Source: Rhea pennata (taxonomy: Eukaryota; Chordata; Aves; Rheiformes; Rheidae). Taken from it: a DNA stretch of 64,000 nt. Position 1 is the first letter of the stretch, and each line of letters starts with the position of its first letter. The notes beneath the pieces are model-generated. The model searched no databases, was not told where the DNA came from, and saw only the letters and a program-made list of their open reading frames with translations. The stretch lies in assembly GCF_028389875.1 (NCBI RefSeq), contig NC_084702.1, forward strand, positions 51,432,053 to 51,496,052, read 5' to 3'. Both the position numbers and the translations under genes were made by a program. Positions 41,067 to 50,983 of this stretch are shown one piece after another.

Positions 41067-42909
41067 TTGACAGTCCTACGGTTCCACAGAATGTGGAAGA
41101 GGGGACAGGCTGCTTGGGAGAATTACAGGAATGCAGTCAGAGTATGTAGAAATGCGGCGAGGAAGGCTAAGGCCCAGCTGGAATTGAGTCTGGCGAGGGA
41201 TGTCAAGGACAACAGGAAGGGCTTCTTCAAATACATCAGCAGCAAGAGGAGGGCTAGGGAAAATGTGGGCCTGCTACTGAATGGGGTGGGGCTCTGGTGA
41301 CAGGAGATACAGAGAAGGCAGAATTACTGAATGCCTTCTTTGCTTCAGTCTTCACTGCTAAGGGCAGCCCCCAGGAATCCCAGAGCCTGGACGTGAAGGA
41401 GAAAGTCCAGAGAAGGGAAGACTTTCCTTTGGTTGAGGAGGACAGGATTAGAGACCTTCTGGGTAGGCTAGACATCCACAAATCCATGGGCCCGAATGGG
41501 ATGCACCCACGGGCACTGAGGGAGCTGGCGGATGTTGTTGCCAGGCCGCTCTCCATCATCTTTGAGAGGTCCTGGAGAACTGGAGAGGTGCCTGAGGACT
41601 GGAAGAAAGCCAGTGTCACTCCAGTCTTCAAAAAAAGGCAAGAAGGAGGACCCGAGCAACTATAGGCCAGTCAGCCTCACCTCCATCCCTGGAAAGGTGA
41701 TGAACAGCTCATTCTGGATGTCATCTCCAGACATATGGAGGAAAAGAGGGTGATCAGGAGTAACCAGCATGGATTCACCAAGGGGAGATCCTGCTTAACC
41801 AATCTGAGAGCCTTCTCTGATGGAATGACTGGCTGGGTAGATGAGGGGAGAGCAGTGGACATTGTGTACCTTGACTTCAGCAAGGCTTTTAACACTGTCT
41901 CCCAGAACAGCCTCCTAGAGAACTCTGGAAGTGTGGGTTAGACGAGTAGACAGTGAAGTGGATTGAGAACTGGCTGAATGGCAGAGCTCAGAGGATTGTC
42001 ATCGATGGCACAGAGTCTAGTTGGAGGCCTGTGGCTAGTGGTGTTCCCCAGGGCTCAGTCCTGGGTCCCATCCTGTTCAACTTCTTCATCAACGACCTGG
42101 ATGAGCGGGCAGAGTGCCTCCTCAGCAAGTTTGCTGATGATACCAAGCTGGGAGGAATGGCTGATACACCTGAGGGCTGTGCTGCCATTCAGAGAGGCTG
42201 GAGAGTTGGGCGGAGAGGAACCTCATGAGGTTCAACAAGGGCAAGTGCAAGGTCCTGCACCTAGGGAGGAATAATCCTAGGCACCAGTACAAGCTGGGGG
42301 CTGACCTTCTGGAGAGCAGCTCTGCAGAGAAGGACCTGGGAGTGCTGGTGGATGACAGGTTGACCATGAGCCAGCAATGTGCCCTTGTGGCCAAGAAAGC
42401 CAATGGTATCCAGGGGTGCATTAGGAAGACAGTAGCCAGCAGGTCGAGGGAGGTGATCCTGCCCCTCTACTCAGCCGTGGGGAGGCCTCGTCTCGAGTAC
42501 TGTGTCCAGTTCTGGACTCCCCAGGACAAGAGAGACATGGAGCTACTGGGGAGGGTCCAGCGTAGGGCTACAAAGATGATCAGAGGGCTGGAGCATCTAC
42601 TGTATGAGGAATGGCTGCGAGAGCTGGGCCTCTTTAGCCTGGGGAAGAGAAGACTGATGGGGGATCTGATCAATGTGTACAAGTACCTGGAGGGAGGATG
42701 TCAAGAGGATGGGATCAGACTCTTCAGCTGTCCTGTGTGACAGGACAAGAAGCAATGGGCAGAAATTGAAGCACAGGAAGTTCCACCTGACCATGAGGGG
42801 GAATTTCTTCCCTGTGAGAGTGACAGAGCACTGGACCAGGTTGCCCAGAGAGGTTGTGGTTGCCTTCTCTGGAGATCTTCAAGGCCCGCCTGGATGCAAC
42901 CCTGTCTAA
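41067..42909 (+). pseudogene. CR1 ORF2 reverse-transcriptase remnant, multiply frameshifted
   Basis: This is the decayed reading frame of CR1 ORF2, whose product would reverse-transcribe the element's RNA at a nicked target. Pieces lie in several frames: 41067-41297, 41297-about 41640, about 41640-41703, 41735-41941, 41953-42228, 42225-42740 and about 42725-42909. Reverse-transcriptase landmarks are readable: NYRPVSLTSIPGK near 41660-41700, the motif A region YLDFSKAF at 41867-41890, motif [11 protein letters not shown] at 42040-42069, and the catalytic FADDT box at 42130-42144. Lesions include a shift near 41297, a run of seven A at 41630-41636 that shifts frame, a lost base near 41703, a stop at 41939, a short apparent deletion near 42195 and a stop near 42738. 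The endonuclease domain is absent. It cannot encode a working protein. The number of lesions suggests an old, though not ancient, insertion. Confidence 0.93.
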
Positions 42910-42982
42910 CACGCTGTAGGTGACCCTGCTGAGCAAGGGGGTTGGACTAGATGATCTCCAGAGGTCCCTTCCAACCTTACTG

Positions 42983-42998
42983 ATTCTATGATTCTATG
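42983..42998 (+). repeat. CR1 3'-terminal octamer repeat
   Basis: Two perfect head-to-tail copies of ATTCTATG close the CR1 element. Just before them is the conserved 3' UTR stretch ending in CAGAGGTCCCTTCCAACC. In CR1 elements this hairpin-plus-octamer end is recognised by the element's own reverse transcriptase and takes the place of a poly-A tail. It fixes both the family and the orientation. Confidence 0.95.
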
Positions 42999-43881
42999 AA
43001 TGTCAGTCTAGAAGTTGCCTATTTATTTGCTATAAGCAGATAAGATCCATAGCATCCTTTGAGCCATACACAGCAATATTTTGGAAGAATTGTGATAGGG
43101 AAGTTTCCTCTAGGTCTACTAAGATACTGATCAGCTGGATAGTGGTTCAGTACAAAGTCAGACCTTAAAAATATTGTTTGACAAATGAGATGCAGTTTTA
43201 AAAGAAATTAACATCTAACTTACTGGCTAAGCAACACTGAACTTGACTGAAAAGCGGAAACTGAATAACAGAATTCAGTTAGAGAGCTTACTCATAACTG
43301 TAGTTAGCTCAAGGAGTACAACTCTATACTCAGCTGTATCTTTTGGTTTGGAAATAGGGAAGTTTTTTATTGGGTTTCTATGTAAATCTAATAGAACTTG
43401 AAACTGTACTCATGACATATATCAGTAAAGTAATACAATTGAATTTTTCAAATTAAATACTTCAGGGCTTCAAAAATCTTTAAATGTGTTTTTTATCTGA
43501 TATATTTAAACTACCCATTTTTTTTCCAATTGGTACAAAGAAAAATATTGTCTTCATTTATCTAGAAAGGCTGAATGGAAGGGAGAAGAGAGCAGAGCAG
43601 AGGAAGATTTAGCTTATAAAGACTCTCAGAAATAAAGCCACTAGGAGATACAGCTATCTAGGAGCTTTTTTATTGCACAATTTCTTGATCTGGGATGCTT
43701 CAAATAAATATAACAACACCTACTTAAATTACCACTAATAATTAATCATCATCAAAAAGTAAAGTGTTAAAATTCTTAGTTTGTTTCCCTATCTGTTATC
43801 TTAATGGTTTCAAAATGAAAAGTTTCTTTGCAGAGATGTCTACATATTTTTGCAAGGTAAACTATTCCATATCTGTAGAGT

Positions 43882-43905
43882 AAAAAAAAAAAAAAAAAAA
43901 AAAAA
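43882..43905 (+). repeat. Poly-A run of 24
   Basis: A pure A homopolymer in otherwise unremarkable AT-rich DNA. No retrocopy body is seen upstream, although AATAAAG occurs about 250 bases before it. Confidence 0.93.
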
Positions 43906-44040
43906 GGAACCTCATTATTTGCATGTAATCCCCTCGAGAACAGAAACCTTTTTCTGCTGGTCAGGCTTCTGTCCTTGTCAAGTGTCATCTGTCTGTCACT
44001 GTTCTGAATTGTATCTCATGTCTTCAAGAGCTGAAGCCCT

Positions 44041-44072
44041 AGTTAGGAAATAGCCTAGTTAGGAAATAGCCT
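44041..44072 (+). repeat. Perfect 16-bp tandem duplication
   Basis: AGTTAGGAAATAGCCT is present twice with no difference, so the duplication is probably recent. Confidence 0.92.
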
Positions 44073-44323
44073 TCCTCTTTTTACTGAATTATCGGTAGGT
44101 GGCTTTTAAAATAGTAAAAGACTAAACTGAGAAATTCCTTACAATGAATTGAATTAGAAACTAAGTATTTATCTAAATAAGACATAACAATGAACAATAA
44201 AGTCCCTCTATTTTCTTTTCTTGTATAAATTACTCATTGCCATAAACCCCAAAAATAATTCTTGCATCATGGAAATTCTCATCTATGAGAGGCAAGAAAA
44301 AAAGGTTTTAAATAGCATTCAAA

Positions 44324-44677
44324 ATGCTTCCTCAGCAATTTAGAATAAAGATATTGCTGAAGTACAGATTACTTATGCTATTTTTGGATGAAACAGTTAA
44401 CTTGTGCAAGAATTTCAGTTTGTATCTGAGTCAGTTATTCATGTTGAATTCAGCAAAAGCTAGGAATGACAAGTACAAGTTAACTGTGAAGATATCTAAA
44501 GGTTTTGTCACAGGCTTACACTCAGTTATTGAGGCTTGTGTGAAAATTATCCAAACTGTTTTGTTTGTAGAATGGGGTTTTACTTATTTTCTTAACCATA
44601 AGATTCTTTCTTTTTTTCCATCAAATTCACTAGAAATTAAAGTGTTGACGGGAAGAGTAAGGGAAAAAATATCTTAG
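44324..44677 (+). other. 117-codon open frame, probably chance
   Basis: This is among the longest open frames outside the CR1 element. It is hydrophobic and lysine-rich in composition, as random AT-rich translation is. No domain, signal peptide or upstream promoter is recognisable. An open stretch of this length is expected roughly once or twice by chance in both strands of such a window. Confidence 0.08.
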
Positions 44678-45453
44678 GAGATTTTGAGAAAAAATAGGGA
44701 TGTTTATCCTCTTTTTGCTTCTAATGAGAAGACAAATGGTTTTATTTATTTGTATTGTGCTTTTCTGCTCTACTTGTTTAGGCAATTAGCAAGGATTACA
44801 TGATATAAAAGAAGGGATCTAGCATAGGTCCTGGGGCAGAATGGAAAATAAAGGTAAGAATCAGTGCATGGTTGTTTTTTTCATGAAAAGGAAATCCAGT
44901 GCCTGTGTCAGAAGTCTTTTAAACTTGTCTTCACGCCTAAGATTTCATGACTTTTTTCCTGCTAAGGCAGCCGTTGTTAGTAGAATCATCACTTACCTCC
45001 CTGCAGTCAAAGTTATCTGCAAAGGTCATTTCTCCAATTTAGCCTTTCCAAAATAATTACTTCTCCTAAACACAGACACAGTGTTGTTTCTGCTAAAGTT
45101 CTTTTTTTCTGCCTTGAAGAAGTAGAGAAAGAAAAATTTATGATCTAGTACAGAAACCTCAGATGCTGCCCAGGTCATTGCTGATGCCACAGCTCACCTA
45201 AATCTTCGCCTGCTGAATTTGCCACACTGGACTCCTGGGATCCTAAGTTTTGCTTCAAAGTGCATTCTAACTACTTTGTGAGCACAGACTGACTTTCAGG
45301 GCTTCGCAGAAATGTAATCTCAGGGCTCAGCTGAATGAGGCACTCCAGCTCAAATGCTGATCCCATGCAAACATCCCCATTGCTTAAGTGCATCCTTTCT
45401 TAGAACTGCAGCCATGTACACAGTCTAGTTTACTCAGGCAAAATAGTTTAGAC

Positions 45454-45469
45454 CAGTGCTTTTCAAACT
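45454..45469 (+). repeat. Possible hAT-type terminal inverted repeat
   Basis: CAGTGCTTTTCAAACT matches the general form of hAT/Charlie-type transposon ends (CAGTGNTTCTCAAACT). I could not find a convincing reverse-complement end or an 8-bp target duplication within a few hundred bases, so this is only a candidate scrap. Confidence 0.2.
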
Positions 45470-46028
45470 GCTGTCAATACACACCAATGGGAGGGTTGAA
45501 AGTGTTTACCCCTAATTACAGCTGGCTCTGACATCCCCTTTGCGGAGGAAGTGAAATGCAGCATCTCTTCTCAGAACTAGGACTGGAGGTGGTGACATCT
45601 CAAGATTGAGGAGCTCAAGGGTGAGTAAACAGTAGTTCAAACCTCAATCAAGCATCTATAATTATCCCCTTCCTTGTTTTTTCTCACTAGTTAGAATGTT
45701 CAAAATCTTACGTGCACTCGGATCCCCTGTTTTTTCTCCTGCCCCACCTGCCTTTGGAATACAAATCTCTTAGAATTTTCTTTTCCTGCCAGAGAGCATC
45801 TGGTAGTGCTTTCTTTTTCAAACGTCGGGAGAGAGATCTTTTCTATTGAAATGTTCAAATTGCTTAGCTGGGTAACTCTAGACTTACCAGCCAATAGGGT
45901 TACACTGGTTCTCCTAAGCAGTCAGCTCTATGGTGTGTAAAAGCAGGTGTCATCTGAGAAGATTTGTAGCTCTTTATTACTGGTCTGTTTCATGATCCTT
46001 TGTATTCATGTCCAAAACAGAGTAAAAA

Positions 46029-46105
46029 GGTAACAGAGAAAGTAGACAAGCCTTAGGTTCAACAGTTGGTAACCTGATTGCATGTACATAAAGAGAAAAA
46101 GAGAG
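46029..46105 (+). repeat. Unidentified dispersed repeat, copy 1
   Basis: This stretch starts at GGTAACAGAGAAAGTAGACA and aligns with 47442-47565 in the same orientation. Over the first 36 bases I count about five mismatches, and the alignment continues through GGTTCAACA, TTGGTAA, CTGATT and a terminal AAAGAGA-rich run. I do not recognise the family. Homology fades on both sides. Confidence 0.7.
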
Positions 46106-46845
46106 TTCCCCAAATGACTGGGACTTATAAAATGTATACAAGTCTGTAAGTTCTCCAAGTCAGTACAACTAGAGTATACAACAGAGACAAGTAGATAGAC
46201 ACGTATGAAAAAAAAGCAAGAAATAAGCTGTTTTAACTTGAAAGAAAACTGAATGTGGTCCACACTGAACTTCTGTGATATTTTCAGCAACTTGATTTTA
46301 AACTGTTTCCACACTTCAGAGATGTCCAAACATTTACCTACAGTTCTTAAGCAAACAATTTTCTGTATCATAATTTTCTACATCATAATTTTATATGTCC
46401 CAGCAGCTCTGGTTGCTTGTGCTCATAAGGCATTTTATTTTTGTCATGATTACTTTTCATACTAGTCAAAAAACCCACAGTATAGATATATTCAGTATAC
46501 AAAAATTGAAATGAAATCATCAAAAAATAATTGACTTTAAATCCAAAAGTGTTTTATATTAAGATACACTTGACACTGAAATAGGTGAAAGTAGTTCTTT
46601 AATTCCATTCATGTCATTCTGGCAAAATCTCTTTGGATATGGGCACAAATTCTTTCAGCTCTTAAAACTGTGCGCTCCCTAACCATTCACTAACAGTTAC
46701 AAAATAAGTTCTATAAACTAGTCAAAAAGAGATCAATGTATGTGACTGAAAAGACCAGTCTTTTCGTTCATCCCATTGTCATCCAAAGACCTGAGGAAAT
46801 GTAAGTTTGAAATTAGTAAGATTAGATATAGATTGGAAAACAATC

Positions 46846-46878
46846 TCTCTGAAAATGAATGTTTCTCTGAAAATGAAT
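46846..46878 (+). repeat. 18-bp-period tandem duplication
   Basis: TCTCTGAAAATGAAT at 46846-46860 recurs perfectly at 46864-46878, and a partial CTGAAAAC follows. Confidence 0.85.
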
Positions 46879-47298
46879 CTGAAAACAAAACCCACATATA
46901 CCTCCCATCTCTCACACAGCTTCTTTTATATGCTTCTCATGATCTTTTTACTTTTGATATTTTCAAGCAGAAGGAAGAAGAAAAAGGTCTGGTGGGCTGT
47001 CTTCATTTAAGCTTGCAGATAGAAGGCCTACTCTACTTTTTTTTCTTTTTGTTTTCATGAAGTTTGCATCTCAAAACACTTTGCACCAGCTCTTTGGGAC
47101 CTAGGTCATTATGAATCACAGCCCCCACCAGAACTGAGCTTTCTGATGGAAATTATTTTCCAGTGTCACAAAATAACTGAAAATAGAAATGAAAAATAAT
47201 AATCCAATTTTGTTTGCAACTCTTTCATCAATTAAATCACAGGCAGAGGTGGCCTACAAAGGTGGTTTCTGTCTTGAGAGAAGAACCAGCTTCTGACC

Positions 47299-47364
47299 AA
47301 AATAATTAATAATACTAAAATAATTAATACACTAAACACTAATACGCTAAAATAATTAATAATT
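47299..47364 (+). repeat. Irregular AAAATAATTAAT cluster
   Basis: Three exact copies of AAAATAATTAAT at 47299-47310, 47317-47328 and 47349-47360, spaced unevenly and joined by ACTAA/GCTAA linkers. It looks like a short expansion followed by decay, about 80 bases before repeat copy 2 at 47442. Confidence 0.8.
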
Positions 47365-47441
47365 TACTTGGGGTATTGACCTCACATTGATCTCAATTTT
47401 GTCGTGAATTTAGGTGTCAAATAAGGTGGCAAGCTCCTAAT

Positions 47442-47565
47442 GGTAACAGAGAGAGCAGACAAGCGTGATGTTCAACACAGAATTGGTAATCTGATTACAT
47501 ATATGTATATCACTCTTTATGTGTACATACTGAAATGCATAAAGAGAGATAAAGAAAAAGGAGAG
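47442..47565 (+). repeat. Unidentified dispersed repeat, copy 2
   Basis: This is the longer partner of 46029-46105. It opens with GGTAACAGAGAGAGCAGACA, then TTCAACACAGAATTGGTAAT and CTGATTACAT. It holds about 45 extra bases, including ATATATGTATATCACTC, before returning to homology at the AAAGAGAGATAAAGAAAAA end. The copies start about 1.4 kb apart. They could be a local duplication, two members of an unnamed avian repeat, or the ends of a decayed element. Confidence 0.7.
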
Positions 47566-48560
47566 GCTACTTGATATAGTGAAGTTAAACTGTGAAACTC
47601 CTTCTTGCAACATATTTTGGATTTTAAAATTCTGCTTTGGTTAAAAAAGTAATTGGAAAAATTCATAATAGAAATATCCCTTTAGCTCTGTTAAACACAA
47701 ACTCAGAAAGTTCCTGAGCTGCTAATTGCTCAAAAAGTGTGTTGCAGAGAATGTTTTCACTCAAGGTTTAGCTTATTTTTGTACTTTTGGTTGCATTTGT
47801 TGTTGATATTTGTCAAAGATGGGATACTGGACAGGACACTATTGTGACCTGTTCCAGTAAAACTTCTCTTATTTTCTTGTACTGGGTTATTAGAAATGCA
47901 AAATTAAAACACACAAAGCACAACTATAATTTCTATCAATTCTTATAGCCTATCAATTTATAATTTCTGTCAGCTTAGCTGTAGTGCTTATGTGTAGTAA
48001 TAGTTAATTAAAATTAGACAATGCAAATTCATTCTATCCATTGAATTATAACGTTTATTTATTCTCTTTATTTTTTCAGTACCTTATGAAGGTTTTAATA
48101 AATCTTACTTAATAAATGTTGACGCTGGAGACCAAGTTAATATGTTCTTAGGATAAATTGACGAGTCACTGCAACTTAGTTATTTTGGGCTAGGTAAGTT
48201 TACAAAATTGTTAATAAATTCCCTGTTTGATAACTGTTTTGAGTTCAGAATATATTTACTATAAAACCTGCTCCAGTATAAAGCCCATTGCATGCAGTAG
48301 GTCTGTTACTAGCAAGAATTCTTAGACTAATGAGCCACAGGATGGCACTGTTCAACCAGAAATAGCACAACTGTCTGTCGTATTGCACTAGCTGAGCTGC
48401 AGAGCCTGCAAAGAATCGCTGAAGTTCATGAGCTAAAGATCCACCCAGTATGAGAAAATTACTAGAATTTTAAAGATAAAATTAGCGGCTTCCCTTATGT
48501 ATAAATTATTTAAACTATTTTGATAGCTTAATATTACTTCAATTGCTAAAGAAAATAAAG

Positions 48561-48604
48561 TTTTGTAGGTAGAGCCTACAAAATCCAATATCTTTTATTG
48601 GATT
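48561..48604. repeat. Two adjacent perfect 9-bp hairpins
   Basis: TTTTGTAGG pairs with CCTACAAAA (48561-48569 and 48575-48583). AATCCAATA then pairs with TATTGGATT (48582-48590 and 48596-48604). Each has a five-base loop, and they share two bases. A poly-A run follows at 48612. The minus-strand reading AATCCAATAAAAGATATTGG reminds me of an old amniote interspersed repeat containing CCAATAAAAGATATT, but I cannot name it safely. Confidence 0.85.
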
Positions 48605-48611
48605 AACTGTC

Positions 48612-48632
48612 AAAAAAAAAAAAAAAAAAAAA
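48612..48632 (+). repeat. Poly-A run of 21
   Basis: Twenty-one A begin eight bases after the second of two adjacent perfect hairpins (48561-48604). The combination recalls a structured 3' end with a tail, but no known family is identified. Confidence 0.93.
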
Positions 48633-50055
48633 GGAAATGAAAAACTTAGGGTTATACAGTCTCTTGTCTTCCTCAATAATTTAACATGGCAGCAGGGAGA
48701 TTTCCTTTTTGGTGGATACAGCAAATAACAAATCTGTATGTGACAAATGTTAGCCTATCCCACAGAAAAGGTTTTCTCTCTACAGAGAGTGCTTTTGAGG
48801 AAGAATCATTGTGGGAAAATGGAGAACTGGAAACTAACCTTAGTGCTTAAAATAATCTTACAGTCTCATGTCGGTAAATCCTGACTATGCTTGGCACTGG
48901 CAAGTTACCGCAAAAGTTGACTTATCGAGCACCAGCATGTGTTGCTGCTCACGCAAGTGTCAAAGAATATAGGGGAGAGAAAAGTAGCACTAGGATGACA
49001 AGTCCATAAAGAAAGAAAATACTATACCATTTTTGTAATTTATAATAAGTGCAATTATTTCAGACTGGCTTCAGATGTAAAGCAATATAGGATACGTATA
49101 AAACACATACTGTGAATAATCATCCCTTGAAAGCTCTTCAAATTTCACCTCGGCTTCCCAGCACTGGCAGATTTCTTTAACACCCAAGAATTATGAGGTT
49201 TTCATGACAAGCATATGCTTACAGTGGTATATGAGGCAGACCTTTGAATTGTTAAGTTAGTTAAAACCACAGAGAAACCTGTTTTTATGTGTAAAACTAT
49301 TTATCCAACTGTGCTCTTTTTTTTTTACTGCTACTAGGTCAAATTTTAGGGTTGAGTGGAATAGGGAAAACACTCCCAAAACAGTCCCTCACTTTATGTA
49401 GTGCATATATAGTTGTAGCTGCAGGCTATTGAGGTCTGTAACTATGTTGACAACTGGAAATATGTAATACAAAAAGACTAAGCTAGCTGTAGAAAGAAAT
49501 TGAGAGATAGCAAAAGACCAAAAATAAATAAAACTATAGACTATAGAGTATACAAGAAAAATGTGAGAAAGGAAGGAAATCACTTTGCCTTTCTTATTTA
49601 AAAGGGGAGGAAAAATGAAATACAAGATTTGAATTTTCATATTTGAGATAGTAGGAACACATTGCCTGATTGGGAAGTGGCATTGACTGAGGCAAGGTCA
49701 AGATGACATGTTCTGCCTACATCAAAACTTACACCTTAGTTTTGCCAAAGGCGCAGCAGGCATACACAGCTTGCCTACCCCCTTGTACTGCCCAGCCCCT
49801 TAGGAACTTAAAGTAGAAATTCACTGTAGGTTTAAAATTAGACTCTGTACATGCTCGAAAGTGTCTTGGTGTCTGTCTCCTTTTCAACTTCTGTCTTGTT
49901 CCCCACAGGTGAGCACCAGGGCCTAGCTGAAAAGTAGCTCATCTAGTAATTGCTAACAGGCCTTACCTGGGAGGAAGTCAGGCAAGGCTGTTGTTACTGT
50001 TTCTCCTTTCAAGACATTTATTCCTTCACCATAGCATTCTTTTTTTCTTTGTTTT

Positions 50056-50075
50056 GTAACTTTCTGTAACTTTCT
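50056..50075 (+). repeat. Perfect 10-bp tandem duplication
   Basis: GTAACTTTCT is repeated twice within a T-rich stretch. Confidence 0.85.
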
Positions 50076-50088
50076 GTTTTGTCCTGTC

Positions 50089-50501
50089 TTGTCTCTGCCA
50101 GATCTATTTTATCAGTTTCTGCCCTCTTCTATTGAAATGTTGCTTTGCTGCTTCTGGGACTTCTACACCATTATGCTTTCCTGTTCCTGCTGTTCTTTCT
50201 ACAAATCCTCTGAAAAGACCCTTAGTTATGGAAAAGTTCAAGAGAGTAAATCTGACTGTTTTATGGTTTTAGCTGGAGCCCCTGCGAGGGAAGACATAGA
50301 GATTTCTCTTTCAGAAGCACCAAGCAGCTTGCATGCTGCTCTCTTCAAGTCAGGATTTCCAACATTTCTATTTGCACAAAAGTCAATAAAACTGGTTGTG
50401 TTATGAACAAGCAAATCCGAGTGTCCTATTTTAAAAAAATCCATGATTCTTTGGACTACCCATTCAACTGAATTTGGGTCACGAATTATACCCACAAACA
50501 A
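50089..50501. other. Opposed short open frames, probably chance
   Basis: A 105-codon frame runs forward at 50089-50406 and an 87-codon frame runs backward at 50238-50501. Both overlap the less AT-biased stretch 50260-50350. Neither translation resembles a known protein. AATAAAACTGG near 50386 looks like a polyadenylation signal. I do not call a gene. Confidence 0.1.
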
Positions 50502-50944
50502 AACAATCTACAACAAAATCATCTACAGTAGCATTAAAAGATAACTAGATTGGAAAAGTTTTACAAAAATCATGCAACTGATTCTTGTGCTCTGAGTTAT
50601 GCAAGTATTCGACTCATCGCATAACTATAGTAAATGAAATGCTTGCAACAGATTACTTCTTCCCTTGAAGTAACATACAGATGTAAGTGTCCTTCCTTAT
50701 GCTCTCCCAATTCATTTCCAAGCAGCCCCACCAAGATTTGCCCTTCTAAAAAGCCTGGCTTCCTCTCCCACTTCCATTCTTGCAGCACCAAGTCTGTCTC
50801 TCAATTTTCCAGTCCATTCACTATTTCCTTATACTGCATTCACTTCTCTGCTCCAGAGTTCTTGTTCCCTTTGTTCAACTCTGGATCTTTCCTACCTATG
50901 TCCAAGCTTTCTGTTTTTAATGTTCAAATAAAATAGCTTCCTCT

Positions 50945-50983
50945 TATAAATTCTGGAGGCCACTAGGTGCTCCAGAATTTATA
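50945..50983. repeat. Perfect 14-bp inverted repeat (hairpin)
   Basis: The left arm TATAAATTCTGGAG (50945-50958) and right arm CTCCAGAATTTATA (50970-50983) are exact reverse complements. They flank an 11-base loop, GCCACTAGGTG, which can itself form a short CAC/GTG pair. It is the longest perfect non-homopolymer hairpin I noticed. It is too short for a typical microRNA precursor and has no T-run terminator context. Confidence 0.9.

Larger units (their letters stand above)
41066..42999 (+). mobile_element. CR1 LINE retrotransposon, 5'-truncated and degraded
   Basis: A non-LTR retrotransposon of the chicken-repeat-1 family, about 1.93 kb, inserted in plus orientation. It keeps the second half of ORF2 (linker and reverse transcriptase) and the 3' UTR. 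The 5' UTR, ORF1 and endonuclease domain are missing, as is usual for CR1, which truncates during target-primed reverse transcription. The stretch is clearly richer in G, C and CpG than its AT-rich flanks. The right edge is firm because the family's terminal octamer repeat ends at 42998. The left edge is set by where CR1-like coding similarity begins and could be off by about 20 bases. There is no poly-A tail, as expected for CR1. No convincing target-site duplication is visible; CAGTCCTA upstream and CAGTCTAG downstream are only loosely alike. Confidence 0.95.
43000..46028. other. Gene-free DNA downstream of CR1
   Basis: AT-rich again directly after the CR1 end. It contains poly-A, a 16-bp duplication and a possible hAT end. 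The stretch 45170-45440 is less AT-biased and may be old repeat DNA, but I cannot assign it. Confidence 0.65.

Noticed and set aside
44782..44853. Good polypyrimidine acceptor and AAG|GTAAGA donor, 72 bases
   Set aside because: All three frames carry stops, so it is not a coding exon. A noncoding exon cannot be judged from sequence alone.
45575..45620. Splice-like pair (TCTCTTCTCAG ... AAGG|GTGAGT)
   Set aside because: Only 46 bases, with no supporting context.
46006..46371. 121-codon minus-strand open frame overlapping repeat copy 1
   Set aside because: The composition is that of random AT-rich translation. Its C-terminal part lies over the dispersed repeat and no family is recognised.
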